A stretch of 64,000 bases of DNA, from the NCBI GenBank assembly GCA_003001975.1, contig PVUG01000010.1, forward strand, positions 26,978 to 90,977, in the 5' to 3' direction. Position 1 is the stretch's first letter. The number at the start of each line of letters is the position of its first letter. Below are positions 40,501 through 47,796 of this stretch, piece after piece. The position numbers and the translations under genes were made by a program. The stretch is from Martelella mediterranea (GTDB taxonomy: Bacteria; Pseudomonadota; Alphaproteobacteria; Rhizobiales; Rhizobiaceae). The notes beneath the pieces were generated by a model that did no database searches, was not told where the DNA came from, and saw only the letters and a list, made by a program, of their open reading frames with translations.

Positions 40501-41890
40501 CTTTCAGAAACGTGTCGTGGGCCTCGCCGGCATAGATCACGGTTTCGAGCTGAGGGGCTGACAAGACGCCATCGGCTATCAGCTGCGCTGGAAGGCGGGG
40601 CCGATAAGAAGGAAGGGGGGCCTGTACGGATGCCATGGCGGCCGACTGAACCAGTTCGCCGGGATGCGACTTGGCGTGATCGATCGCGATCGTCTGAACC
40701 TCGTAGGGCTCATAGATTTCATCCGAGCCCTGACCGCCGGCGCTGATGTCGTCGCGGGCCTGATAGGCGACGTCGCAGATCTCGGCGTTATCCAGGGGAT
40801 GCGCTGCGGATGTTTTAACGGTCGCGCGTGCCTTGGCGCGGATCTGTGCCAAGGCCGGGGCGGCCGGAGCCGGGTGCGGCGCTGTCGACGGAGTTGTCTT
40901 CGCCAGCCGGGCAGGGCAGTGCTCGACCACAAGGTCGAGCAGCTCGCCCGCGGTTTCGCAACGCGCAAACGCCCGCGGTTCGACCGACTGTGGCACTTTG
41001 TCGAACACGGTCAGGCGCGTTTCGACGGTCGTGCCATGTCGCGCATAGGCTTTGCCCGAAATCGAAGCGGTGAAGACAACCGAAGCCGTTTGCTGCAGGT
41101 CGTTGAAGAACGAGCGCCACGAATGCGATTGCGCGGTAAAGGAAGCGCCGGAAATCAGCACAAGGCGGCCGCGAGGGCGAAGACGGGCGAGGGCAGAGCG
41201 CAAGTGATGTGCGGTCGCGGCCCTGTATCGGCGCGTGACACCCGGGGCAGCGGAAAACGGCGGGTTCATGAGAATGGCTGACGGATCGACCGACGGGTTG
41301 AGCCGGTCATGAATTGTGCCGGCATCATGGCTGGTAATGTCTGATCCGGCGAACAGCTCAGCCAGCAAGGCTGCGCGCGTTTGCGAAATCTCGTTGAGAT
41401 GCAGGTCTGCGCTCGCCATGGCGGCGAAAGTGGCCAGAAGTCCCGTGCCGGCCGATGGTTCGAGAACAAGGTCGTCGGCGGTGATCGCCGCCGCATGCGC
41501 GGCGGCGAATGCCAGGGGAAGGGGAGTGGAAAATTGCTGAAGGGCCTGAGATTCATCGGAGCGCTTCGTCTGGCTCGGCGACAGGCTGGCGATAGTCTCG
41601 ATCATCGTCAGCAATTGCTGCGGCGTCTTCGCCTGTTTGCGCATGGTGGCGCCGTATTTTTGCAGGAACAGAACCTGCGCGCATTCGGCAGCTTCGTAGG
41701 CGTGCTTCCACAGCCAGGTTCCTTCTGTATCGGAACCGCCTGAGGCTCGTTCCATGGCATCACGCAACGCAGATGACGTGATGCTGGTCCCGCTTTCGAG
41801 GATCGGCAACAAGATCCTGGCTGCGTTCAAAATGGCAGCGGGATCATCGGTGACGGGGGTTCCGGTCGTAACGGCTTCGACGATGGTCAT
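37532..41890 (-). CDS. methyltransferase - strawberry-notch-type helicase fusion
   Basis: A protein of 1452 residues, ATG at 41890 with GGAG upstream. Residues 140-250 form an N6-adenine-type SAM methyltransferase: LVLEPSAGTGLLATFA and the catalytic NPPF at 209-212. Residues 490-700 are the first helicase lobe with Walker A GDGTGCGKGR (511-520) and DEAH (620-623) in IAFDEAHAMANAVSAKG. The second lobe has AFSDAGGTGRSYHADLA and the arginine-rich IQGLGRTHRTNQAQ. This is the strawberry-notch (SBNO) helicase plan found in phages and plasmids. It may modify and unwind plasmid DNA, or protect it from host restriction; the real role is not established. Confidence 0.9.
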   Translation of the reverse strand: MTIVEAVTTGTPVTDDPAAILNAARILLPILESGTSITSSALRDAMERASGGSDTEGTWLWKHAYEAAECAQVLFLQKYGATMRKQAKTPQQLLTMIETIASLSPSQTKRSDESQALQQFSTPLPLAFAAAHAAAITADDLVLEPSAGTGLLATFAAMASADLHLNEISQTRAALLAELFAGSDITSHDAGTIHDRLNPSVDPSAILMNPPFSAAPGVTRRYRAATAHHLRSALARLRPRGRLVLISGASFTAQSHSWRSFFNDLQQTASVVFTASISGKAYARHGTTVETRLTVFDKVPQSVEPRAFARCETAGELLDLVVEHCPARLAKTTPSTAPHPAPAAPALAQIRAKARATVKTSAAHPLDNAEICDVAYQARDDISAGGQGSDEIYEPYEVQTIAIDHAKSHPGELVQSAAMASVQAPLPSYRPRLPAQLIADGVLSAPQLETVIYAGEAHDTFLKGTYDVVDDFASIQPAKVEASAFSVEALPEDASKTVLKNARFRRGFFLGDGTGCGKGRQVAAVILDNWLKGRRKALWISRSDKLIEDARRDWQALGGVAADIIPISSFPQGRSIPDQPGILFVTYATLRSQARQDKKSRLAQILDWIGHDFDGVIAFDEAHAMANAVSAKGERGERKPSEQGRVGLLLQNAVPGARVLYVSATGATTVSNLAYASRLGLWQTGDFPFSTRADFIASMEDGGIAAMEVISRDLKALGLYTARLLSFKDVEYEMLVHELTEAQTEIYDAYADAYQIIHQNLEKALEAVGITAEGATLNPRAKSAARSAFEGNKQRFFNHLITAMKCPSVLQAMQADIDDGHAPVVQIVSTGEALMERRIAEIPPSEWKDLNVDVTPREYVLDYLNSSFPTQLFEAFEDEKGELRSRPVHDADGNPVVSREALEARDDLIEHLGALPPVQSALDQIICHFGTEQVAEITGRSRRIVKTRDGRMKLERRPASSNYAETDAFMGDSKKILAFSDAGGTGRSYHADLAATNTRKRVHYLLEAGWRADAAIQGLGRTHRTNQAQPPLFRPCATNVKGEKRFLSTIARRLDSLGAITKGQRQTGGQNMFRPEDNLESDYAKAALRRFFSQLYAGKIPTCSLTKFEEVTGLALTDQDGSLREALPPISQFLNRCLALTIAMQNTVFEAFTQILDGIVEEAIEAGTYEVGLETLTGERFMVKKRVPIYEHGHSKTEILTIERLTRNKPISLDDARRFLDRQPDAQTYVDKKTGDAAIIIPSATWFTEAGDPIRRVQLIQPMFKKAMHRSTLADSSWKAVDRATFETAWMAKIETIPEFDTSTITIVAGLLLPIWQHLPQSNTQVYRLTADNGERILGRMLTHIDAVNLATALGVSHAIKLDSSEVRQALLIGNAHFTLSNKIKLRRSKVMDRHRIEMLDFKPGDLKAFKALGCYTETIAWKTRLFVPDDESVLAKVLEGTKIVAVRERWT

Positions 41891-42054
41891 GGGGATCTCC
41901 GGCTTGGTTGACGGTTGAGACCTCCCCTTTCTCTGTCCTGGGAAGGTTCAAACCTTCCCGGTCCCCCTCTTGCTTTTGGCTTCGAAGCCGAACCGCAACA
42001 TAGAAAAAGCCGCCCGGTTGTTCGGACGGCTTTTGATTTTCGATTGATAGATGC

Positions 42055-42633
42055 CTATGCGGCGAGAACGCTACGCGCTTCCGTCAGGCAGTCAGCCATT
42101 GTTGAAAAGCCCCAGCATGAATCGATGACTTCATCGTCGTCGCCCATGATCTCAAAACCGCAAAAGTCTCCACGAAGATAGGCGTCGTAAACATCCACTT
42201 CCGCCCGCAAAATGTCGATCGCGCGCTCGCGCATTTTGGAGGATAGCCGCTTGGCGCTGAACTCAGTCCTGGCGTCTTCGAGTGTGACGAAAACGTATCC
42301 GACCTGGCCGCTGTCCCACGGGCATGAAAACCCGGTGGTGTTCATCGTCAGGCCGCTATGGTCATAGAGGTAGAGGGGCAGGATGATTGCGTTTCGCAGA
42401 GCGCGCTTTTCGATCGCTTCCAGATCGAAAGGCGCTTCATCCTCATAATCGGCAAGAGCGATGAACAGCTCCTGATTGTTGCGATAGCTGTGCTTGTCTC
42501 CAAGGTTATAGCGGGGATGCCAGCAGATCATCGTGCCCAGCGTGTCGCACTCGACACGCGGGTTCATCGGATCGGGATCGGGGATGATCCGGATTGTCTT
42601 GTCATTGAGGGTTTCGCGGTGCAGTTCAAACAT
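42055..42633 (-). CDS. conserved plasmid/phage-type protein, unknown function
   Basis: A protein of 192 residues from the ATG at 42633, which has AGGAG upstream; the longer open frame runs into the higA gene and is rejected. Notable stretches: MICWHPRYNLGDKHSYRNNQ, LPLYLYDHSGLTMNTTGFSC and PWDSGQVGYVFVTLEDARTE. I recall this FsCpWDSGqVG pattern from uncharacterised phage and plasmid proteins but know no activity. It is rich in acidic residues (calculated by eye), which would fit a DNA-mimic or antirestriction role, though that is only a thought. Confidence 0.65.
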   Translation of the reverse strand: MFELHRETLNDKTIRIIPDPDPMNPRVECDTLGTMICWHPRYNLGDKHSYRNNQELFIALADYEDEAPFDLEAIEKRALRNAIILPLYLYDHSGLTMNTTGFSCPWDSGQVGYVFVTLEDARTEFSAKRLSSKMRERAIDILRAEVDVYDAYLRGDFCGFEIMGDDDEVIDSCWGFSTMADCLTEARSVLAA

Positions 42634-42709
42634 GCCGTGCTCCTTGTTCAGATGCACGGCGAAAGCGCCGCCCTCGAACATCGAGGCGGCGCTTTTTACA
42701 AGGCAACTT

Positions 42710-43009
42710 CTATGCTGCCGTATCGAGCGTCGGAATGTTAGATACGTCGACGGAGCGTTCGGCATGCCAGGTATCATAGGCACTCTGCATGCGCAGCCAG
42801 AGGCCGGCGCCATTACCGAACAGTTTGCCAAGTCGAACAGCAACTTCAGGGCTGACCGGTTTGCGCTCTGCCAGGATGGCATGGAGCTGCTGACGCGATA
42901 TGCCAAGAAGACGGGCGATCTCGCTGATGGACTTGCCCGTGGCCGGAATAACGGTTTCACGCAACAATTCGCCCGGATGCGACGGGCAGCGGTCAGGATT
43001 GCGGGCCAT
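42710..43009 (-). CDS. higA: HigA family antitoxin
   Basis: A protein of 99 residues, started at the ATG at 43009 because GAGAGG lies eight bases upstream; a GTG three codons earlier is possible. HPGELLRETVIPATGKSISE, then IARLLGISRQQLHAILAERK is the HigA helix-turn-helix. It follows the toxin gene with a short gap, the reversed toxin-first order typical of HigBA. It would neutralise the toxin and repress the pair. Confidence 0.93.
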   Translation of the reverse strand: MARNPDRCPSHPGELLRETVIPATGKSISEIARLLGISRQQLHAILAERKPVSPEVAVRLGKLFGNGAGLWLRMQSAYDTWHAERSVDVSNIPTLDTAA

Positions 43010-43021
43010 AATCGTCACCTC

Positions 43022-43297
43022 TCAGTGATATTGTTCAAAGTCGACCACATAGGCGTCACCATTCTCGAACTCGAATGTCACGCACCAGGGACCATTGACA
43101 TGCACCGTATAGCGGGTTGGGCTAAAACCGGTGAGGCTATGAAAATTGAAGCCGGGAATGTTTAAATCCTCCGGCTTTGAAGCCGCGTCCAAAGCATCGA
43201 GGCGCAGCAGGATTCGCTTGTGAAGACGGGCGTCTATTTTCGACTTTCCCGTCTCCCACAGCGCCTTGAGTTGTTTGTTGGCGAAGCCTTTTATCAT
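43022..43297 (-). CDS. higB: HigB/RelE-type toxin
   Basis: A protein of 91 residues from the ATG at 43297. The fold is the short RelE type: MIKGFANKQLKALWETGK, LLRLDALDAASKPEDLNIPG, then YTVHVNGPWCVTFEFENGDA and VDFEQYH at the end, the usual HigB finish. It would cut mRNA on the ribosome. An earlier in-frame start would run through an unrelated repeat and is rejected. Confidence 0.93.
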   Translation of the reverse strand: MIKGFANKQLKALWETGKSKIDARLHKRILLRLDALDAASKPEDLNIPGFNFHSLTGFSPTRYTVHVNGPWCVTFEFENGDAYVVDFEQYH

Positions 43298-43350
43298 GAC
43301 AGAACCGTAAACAATCTGATTACATATGTCAACCGATAGATTACACCTAC

Positions 43351-43459
43351 GCATAGTGCGATGCGTAGCACGGCTTTCCATCCCACAGACGGGCATGAAT
43401 GAAGGATTCCGGGCTGAAGCCACTGTTGGAGATCCTGACGCGCCGGGCAGGGCCGATGA
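43351..43459 (-). repeat. 109-bp duplicated 3' end of the neighbouring gene
   Basis: This stretch matches 44285-44393 over 109 bp without gaps, differing at only a small number of positions. It encodes on the minus strand RRVRISNSGFSPESFIHARL and then WDGKPCYASHYA with a stop, the C-terminus of the protein at 44281-44838. It has no start of its own. The two copies are in direct orientation and bracket the VapBC module. Confidence 0.85.
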
Positions 43460-43558
43460 GCTGGCCTGCCAGGCTGGCCTTGGCTGTATGCTCAGGAAAG
43501 GTTGCGAGGCCTCCTCAAGAGCTTAGCAGCAACGATCTGGCACTTCCCGGGATTGAGC

Positions 43559-43963
43559 TCATGCTATCCAGTTCTCAACCTCGAGGCCGGGCACTCGCAA
43601 AAACTCGCGCGTATTGGCTGTCACCAGAACAGCATCGACAGCCAAGGCATGGGCTGCAATCAGAAGATCATTTGGACCGATGGGCGTACCGGCTGCTTCG
43701 AGGCCTGCTCTGATGCGGCCGTACCGGGCATGTGCTGGCGCATCCAATGCGAGTATTTGCATGCCGCCAAGAATGGCCTCGACCTGGGCTGTCAGCTTGG
43801 CAGATCCCTTGCGTTCGCAGCCATAGCATAGCTCAGCCGCGGTGATAATGCTGACACAGATCGTATCCTGCCCGACATCAGCGATATGGCCGACGACGGC
43901 GCCGGCCGGATTACGCGCGAGATCCGACACGATATTCGTGTCGAGCATGTAAAGGCGGCTCAA
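43559..43963 (-). CDS. vapC: VapC family PIN-domain toxin
   Basis: A protein of 134 residues, ATG overlapping the vapB stop (ATGA). PIN-domain acidic residues: LYMLDTNIVSDLARNP, SIITAAELCYGCERKG, and IGPNDLLIAAHALAVDAVLV, with TANTREFLRVPGL near the end. It would be a tRNA- or rRNA-cleaving ribonuclease held in check by VapB. It lies between two direct repeats of another gene's end, suggesting that the module arrived or was copied by recombination. Confidence 0.93.
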   Translation of the reverse strand: MSRLYMLDTNIVSDLARNPAGAVVGHIADVGQDTICVSIITAAELCYGCERKGSAKLTAQVEAILGGMQILALDAPAHARYGRIRAGLEAAGTPIGPNDLLIAAHALAVDAVLVTANTREFLRVPGLEVENWIA

Positions 43964-44220
43964 AGGTCGATTTCCCTTGCTGGCAGCAGGGTCTCATCGA
44001 CGTCGGGAAACTGGTCGTCAGGGCCAAGCGGTTTCAGTCGCGCCAGAATGTCCAGAAGATTTTTGTTTGGGGCAGGTTCGATCACAAGTCGGTTTCCCTC
44101 CCGATGTATCAGCACACGGTCGCCGGGCAACTCGAAATCGGCCGGAATACGAACCGCCTGACTTTTGTTGTTGCGAAACAGCTTGGCTTCGCGTGCTTCG
44201 GATGCTTGGGGCTGGGGCAT
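43960..44220 (-). CDS. vapB: VapB/VagC-type antitoxin (AbrB fold)
   Basis: A protein of 86 residues. AKLFRNNKSQAVRIPADFEL is the SpoVT/AbrB-like DNA-binding strand-helix of VagC/VapB antitoxins, followed by DRVLIHREGNRLVIEPA. The C-terminal acidic part would bind VapC. A palindrome of GTATAT/ATATAC just upstream (44243-44262) is the likely operator. Confidence 0.92.
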   Translation of the reverse strand: MPQPQASEAREAKLFRNNKSQAVRIPADFELPGDRVLIHREGNRLVIEPAPNKNLLDILARLKPLGPDDQFPDVDETLLPAREIDL

Positions 44221-44242
44221 GATAACCTCCTGTCAAACTAGT

Positions 44243-44262
44243 GTATATGTATTTGTATATAC
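44243..44262. promoter_or_regulatory. VapB operator candidate
   Basis: GTATAT, 8 bp, ATATAC: an inverted repeat 23 bp upstream of vapB in an AT-rich promoter region. VapBC complexes bind such sites to autoregulate. Confidence 0.65.
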
Positions 44263-44280
44263 TCACTTGAGTGTGAAATC

Positions 44281-44838
44281 TCAAGCATAATGCGAAGCGA
44301 AACAGGGCTTTCCATCCCACAGATGGGCATGAATGAAGGATTCCGGGCTGAAGCCACTGTTGGAGATCCTGACGCGCCGGGCAGGACCGATGAAGTGATC
44401 GGCATGTGGAACGACATGCTCGGTCAACGGCGCCTCGTTTTCACTCGACGCGTCGAGCGATCCGATCGGCCGGACCTCGGCCATGGATTTGCCGATGAGC
44501 TCTGTGACCTGCCAGAAATCGACGTTCGTCTGATCATAGCCCCAGGATGCAACGAAGATATGGCCGATCTCGATGCCGGCATTGGACGGCCGATAGCGCG
44601 TCTTGCTGGCAAGCATCCTGCGGCGGTCCTGGAAGCCCTCTTCGATCCGCTTCTCGCGCGCTTCCGGACTTTTGAACCAGTAATGCCAGTCGGGGCGGGC
44701 ACGCTTACCGACGAACAACTTGGCGCACGGCCTGCCGCGGTTTTCGAACAGATAGGCGACGGCATCGGATTCCGGATCGGAACGCACGTCAGCACCTTCG
44801 GGGATGAAGTCTTCTCGTTTAGGTCTGTAAGCTCGCAT
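44281..44838 (-). CDS. conserved plasmid protein of unknown function
   Basis: A protein of 185 residues from the ATG at 44838 (GGAGA upstream). It contains DAVAYLFENRGRPCAKLFVG, HYWFKSPEAREKRIEEGFQD, RYRPSNAGIEIGHIFVASWG and YDQTNVDFWQVTELIGKSMA. It appears to be a small alpha/beta protein found in rhizobial plasmid backbones, but I know of no function. Its last 36 codons are duplicated at 43351-43459. It lies downstream of the ParB-like gene on the same strand. Confidence 0.7.
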   Translation of the reverse strand: MRAYRPKREDFIPEGADVRSDPESDAVAYLFENRGRPCAKLFVGKRARPDWHYWFKSPEAREKRIEEGFQDRRRMLASKTRYRPSNAGIEIGHIFVASWGYDQTNVDFWQVTELIGKSMAEVRPIGSLDASSENEAPLTEHVVPHADHFIGPARRVRISNSGFSPESFIHAHLWDGKPCFASHYA

Positions 44839-44964
44839 CGGCTTTGTCTCCGTATCGAACGGCGGAGAAAACAACTTTCTCGCTCTTGTTTTCCGTTCAC
44901 GGAAAAGACGGCCGCCCTCTAACTTGAGAGCGACCGTCCCCCGGAGACCTGGTGGTGATGGGAT

Positions 44965-46926
44965 CTATTCAGCGGCGGCTTTCAGGAACGCCGGCAGCAC
45001 ATCGGGTTCCGGGTTTTCGACCACGCCCTGCGGTTGCTCATCGGAACTTTCGAAGGCCATGCCCTCGGGCAGCCAGCGCGCGGTGCGCTTGGCCGATTCC
45101 GGATCGATGCCGACCCGTTCGTCAGCCCCCTCCCGGAAAGCTGTCTCCATCAAGGCGGCCAGCGCATCCTTCTTGAAGTCGCGGCGCTCATCGGCCCATT
45201 TCTGACCGATAACCTCCGCGGCGATGGAAAGGGCATGCTTTTTCGGGACGCGCGACCAGTAGTTTTTCGCGTCCGGACGCCAGCAATATGCAACATCAGT
45301 GCTGCAACGGCGGCCGATCTCCTCAAGAACCGGCGAGCTATGGTCATCGTTGGCCAATTGCTGCTGAACAGCCTGAACCGTTGCCCAGGCGAACAGCGCC
45401 TGTTTCTTTTCCATCGGCAGCGCCGACATCGTGATGAAATCCTGCGGACTTTCGAGCGAGATCCACGACAAGTCGAGCGTACTCTTGATTTCCTCAAGCA
45501 TGGCAACCGCGACTGTATCCTCCAGATATTCACGGCTCTTGAACACCTCCGCCTGACGCATCGAGATATCGATCGGCGCGGCGGCATAGGCGATCGGCAG
45601 GCGGACGATCATCGAATAGAGCATCGCGTCGAAGGCGGTTTTATAGTCACTAGCAAGGTGAGCCTGCAGGTTCTGATGCCGGATCGCACTCAGATCCGCC
45701 GAAAGCGAATTCGACACGCCAGCCTCCTTGCGTTTTTCCTCAGCCGACATCGTTTCAGAGCCGCCAGAACGAACCTACTGTCGCTTGTCGTCCGGATGCA
45801 CCAGACCGGTCTCAACCCTCAACGCCCCGCGGTGATCGATGGACACAACGCAGCCTGCCCGGGCGCGCTGTTCATCGGTGTATTCCGACCGCTTCACGTC
45901 TGAGGATAGCGCCTCCAGATCGTTATGGAGTTGATCCCAGCGCGCCTGCACCTCGTCGGTCCAGGCCTCCTCGCCGATCTCCTCCATCTGCTCGATCTCG
46001 CCGTTCAGGGTATCGAGCTTGGCCTGATCCTCGGGGGCCGGCTCGACGGGGAGGGGGTATTCGCGACCATAGCGCATATACTGGTCATAGGTGACCGAGA
46101 GATGCACATCGACCCATTTCCACTTTCCCGTCAGCTTCTCCGCCTCCGCGTTCAATGCCTCGGTCGCCAGACGATGCAACAAAGCAACATCTTCCAGAAC
46201 AACGTTGTCAGCTTCGGAAAACAGATCCCTGCGCACCGTTCCCCCGGCGGCCGTATAAGCATCGACGCCGACAAATTGAGCGACATTATCGCTCGCCGAC
46301 ACTTCGTCCTCTGTGGCCAGGTGGCGAACCTGATAGGCGTTGATGCCGTGATAGGTAGACTTGAGCTGTTCGAAGATCTCGACCTGCCGGCTCCCGTCCT
46401 TGCAAAGCGTGAACGCCGTCAGCGCGTCCAGGGAGAGCTCGTCGTTGCGGAAAGCCGTGAGAAGAACCGGATCGACCTCGGCCAGTTTGAGGCGGCGCTG
46501 CACGAGGTTTTCGGTCACGCCGAACTGATTGGCGATTTCGGTGGTCTTGAAGCCCTTTTCGATCATCGCCGCGAAGGCTTCATACTGGTCGGCGGGGTGC
46601 ATATTGGCACGCACGACGTTTTCCGTGGTCGAGCTGATGATAGCCTGCTCTTCGGTCTCGACCTTGCAGGGCACAGCCGTGTCGGCCGGCAATGCGCCTT
46701 CTTCGATCAGCGCCTGCAGCTGCTTCAGCCGACGACCGCCGCCATGGACCAGGAACTTGTTCTTGCCTGCGGGATAGACGAGCAGGTTTTGCTTGATGCC
46801 GCCGTCGGCTTTGATCGAGGCTTTCAGCTCGGCATCGGCGGCCGGCCCGGCCTGCGTCTTTCGGACATTCAGTGGGCTGAGGGCGAGCTGTTTGACGGGA
46901 ATAAGCTTGATGGTGTTAGAGGTCAT
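44965..46926 (-). pseudogene. ParB/Spo0J-like protein gene with one in-frame amber stop
   Basis: From the ATG at 46926 a 383-residue frame carries a full ParB N-terminal part: IPVKQLALSPLNVRKTQ, LLVYPAGKNKFLVHGGGRRL, then a KorB-like helix-turn-helix region (MIEKGFKTTEIANQFGVTEN). It stops at TAG (45775-45777). The frame then continues without any shift: eight more codons, then 261 residues from 45750, with IRHQNLQAHLASDYKTAFDA as in the C-terminal half of these large ParB-like proteins (about 650 residues). A single C-to-T change in a Gln codon (CAG to TAG) explains it. It may be a dead gene, two split proteins, or read through by an amber suppressor. Confidence 0.82.
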
Positions 46927-46974
46927 TGTTTTCTCCGGTAATCAGCCGGGAGGAAAGACTTTCTCTCCTTTTGG

Positions 46975-46993
46975 AAGCCCGGTAACCGGGCTT
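46975..46993. repeat. 19-bp palindrome upstream of the ParB-like gene
   Basis: AAGCCCGGTAACCGGGCTT is a perfect palindrome around a central base, 49 bp upstream of the ParB-like start. It could be its operator or binding site, or a terminator for the HTH gene further up. No T-run follows. Confidence 0.55.
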
Positions 46994-47160
46994 CGCTGAA
47001 CTCTTGCTCTATCGATGAGTGGAACCGAAACAGCTGGCAAAATCAACGTTTCGGTTGTGTTTTGTTCCTTCATATGTTGTATAAACCTTGTTGCGGACAT
47101 TTCGCAGCCAGGGCCCCCACTTTGGCGAAACCCCTGTACGAGGCAGGTGCCGTAACAAAA

Positions 47161-47190
47161 AACGGGCTTCGCGCAGTGGCGAAGCCCGTT
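47161..47190 (-). terminator. rho-independent terminator after the HTH gene
   Basis: AACGGGCTTCGC and GCGAAGCCCGTT are 12-bp perfect arms around GCAGTG; on the minus strand a run of T follows. It lies 34 bp beyond the stop of the HTH gene. Confidence 0.85.
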
Positions 47191-47223
47191 TGATCACGGA
47201 GAGCTCCGGACAAATCGAGCAGG

Positions 47224-47520
47224 TCAATGCCTCTGCAAAGCCCGTTCGACGGCGGCGAGTTCACGATCAATCACAGTCAGAAGCACCCGCGACGAGGGGT
47301 CAACCTCCGAACGCCGCTGTTCCCAATCGTGCAGCCGTCCGACTGACAGGCCGAAGCGGGCGGCAAAGACTTTCTGCGAAAGGTTCTGTCGCTTGCGGAT
47401 TGCTTTAACGTCAACTTTTTCAGGAATATGGATACCATAATCTGCAACATCTGCTTCACCGGAGGCATAAGCAAGGGCCTGCCGCGCGCCTTCCAACATT
47501 CCCGAACCTGCTTTGCTCAT
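47224..47520 (-). CDS. XRE-type HTH regulator (NadS/HigA-like)
   Basis: A protein of 98 residues from MSKAGSGM at 47520; an ATG at 47538 overlapping the previous frame is also possible. DVKAIRKRQNLSQKVFAARF, then GLSVGRLHDWEQRRSEVDPS is the helix-turn-helix of the NadS/HigA2-like antitoxin group, where the N-terminal part (ALAYASGEADVADYGIHIPE) binds the toxin. The expected RelE-like toxin would lie just upstream; only a short 51-codon frame is there, so the partner may be lost. Confidence 0.85.
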   Translation of the reverse strand: MSKAGSGMLEGARQALAYASGEADVADYGIHIPEKVDVKAIRKRQNLSQKVFAARFGLSVGRLHDWEQRRSEVDPSSRVLLTVIDRELAAVERALQRH

Positions 47521-47534
47521 TTCTTTGTGCTCCT

Positions 47535-47690
47535 TCATTTAGCCTGCTTGCGAAATTCATCAGGCAGTGCCCATAAAATCGCCCTCATTTCGTTCCGGGA
47601 CGACCATATATGTTGGCAAGTAACAGGCTTCTTCGAATTCTGCTTCCAAGCGTTCAATACCAGCTCAACTTGACATCGGTTAATTCTAAC
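47535..47690 (-). CDS. small frame upstream of the HTH gene, uncertain
   Basis: From a TTG near 47690 the frame reads VRINRCQVELVLNAWKQNSK, then SSRNEMRAILWALPDEFRKQ and AK with a stop that overlaps the in-frame ATG at 47538. It is about the right position for a toxin, but at 51 residues it is too short for RelE and shows no RelE motif. It could be a small regulator or the tail of a broken toxin gene. Confidence 0.25.
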   Translation of the reverse strand, partial: VRINRCQVELVLNAWKQNSKKPVTCQHIWSSRNEMRAILWALPDEFRKQAK

Positions 47691-47796
47691 CAATGGGTCA
47701 ATATTTCATAATTCTCCCTAAGCAGCCGCTCGTCTAGTCTGAACAGACGCCGCCGGGTGATGCGCTCTTGCCTCCGGCAAGTGAAAGGACCTTTAT
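47691..47796. other. leader of the monooxygenase gene
   Basis: A short inverted repeat CGTCTAGTCTGAACAGACG lies near 47733-47751. AAAGGA precedes the ATG at 47797. Confidence 0.4.

Noticed and set aside
45034..46941. Plus-strand frames of 289 and 338 codons opposite the ParB-like gene
   Set aside because: They are antisense shadows of the ParB-like gene, whose motifs are clear.
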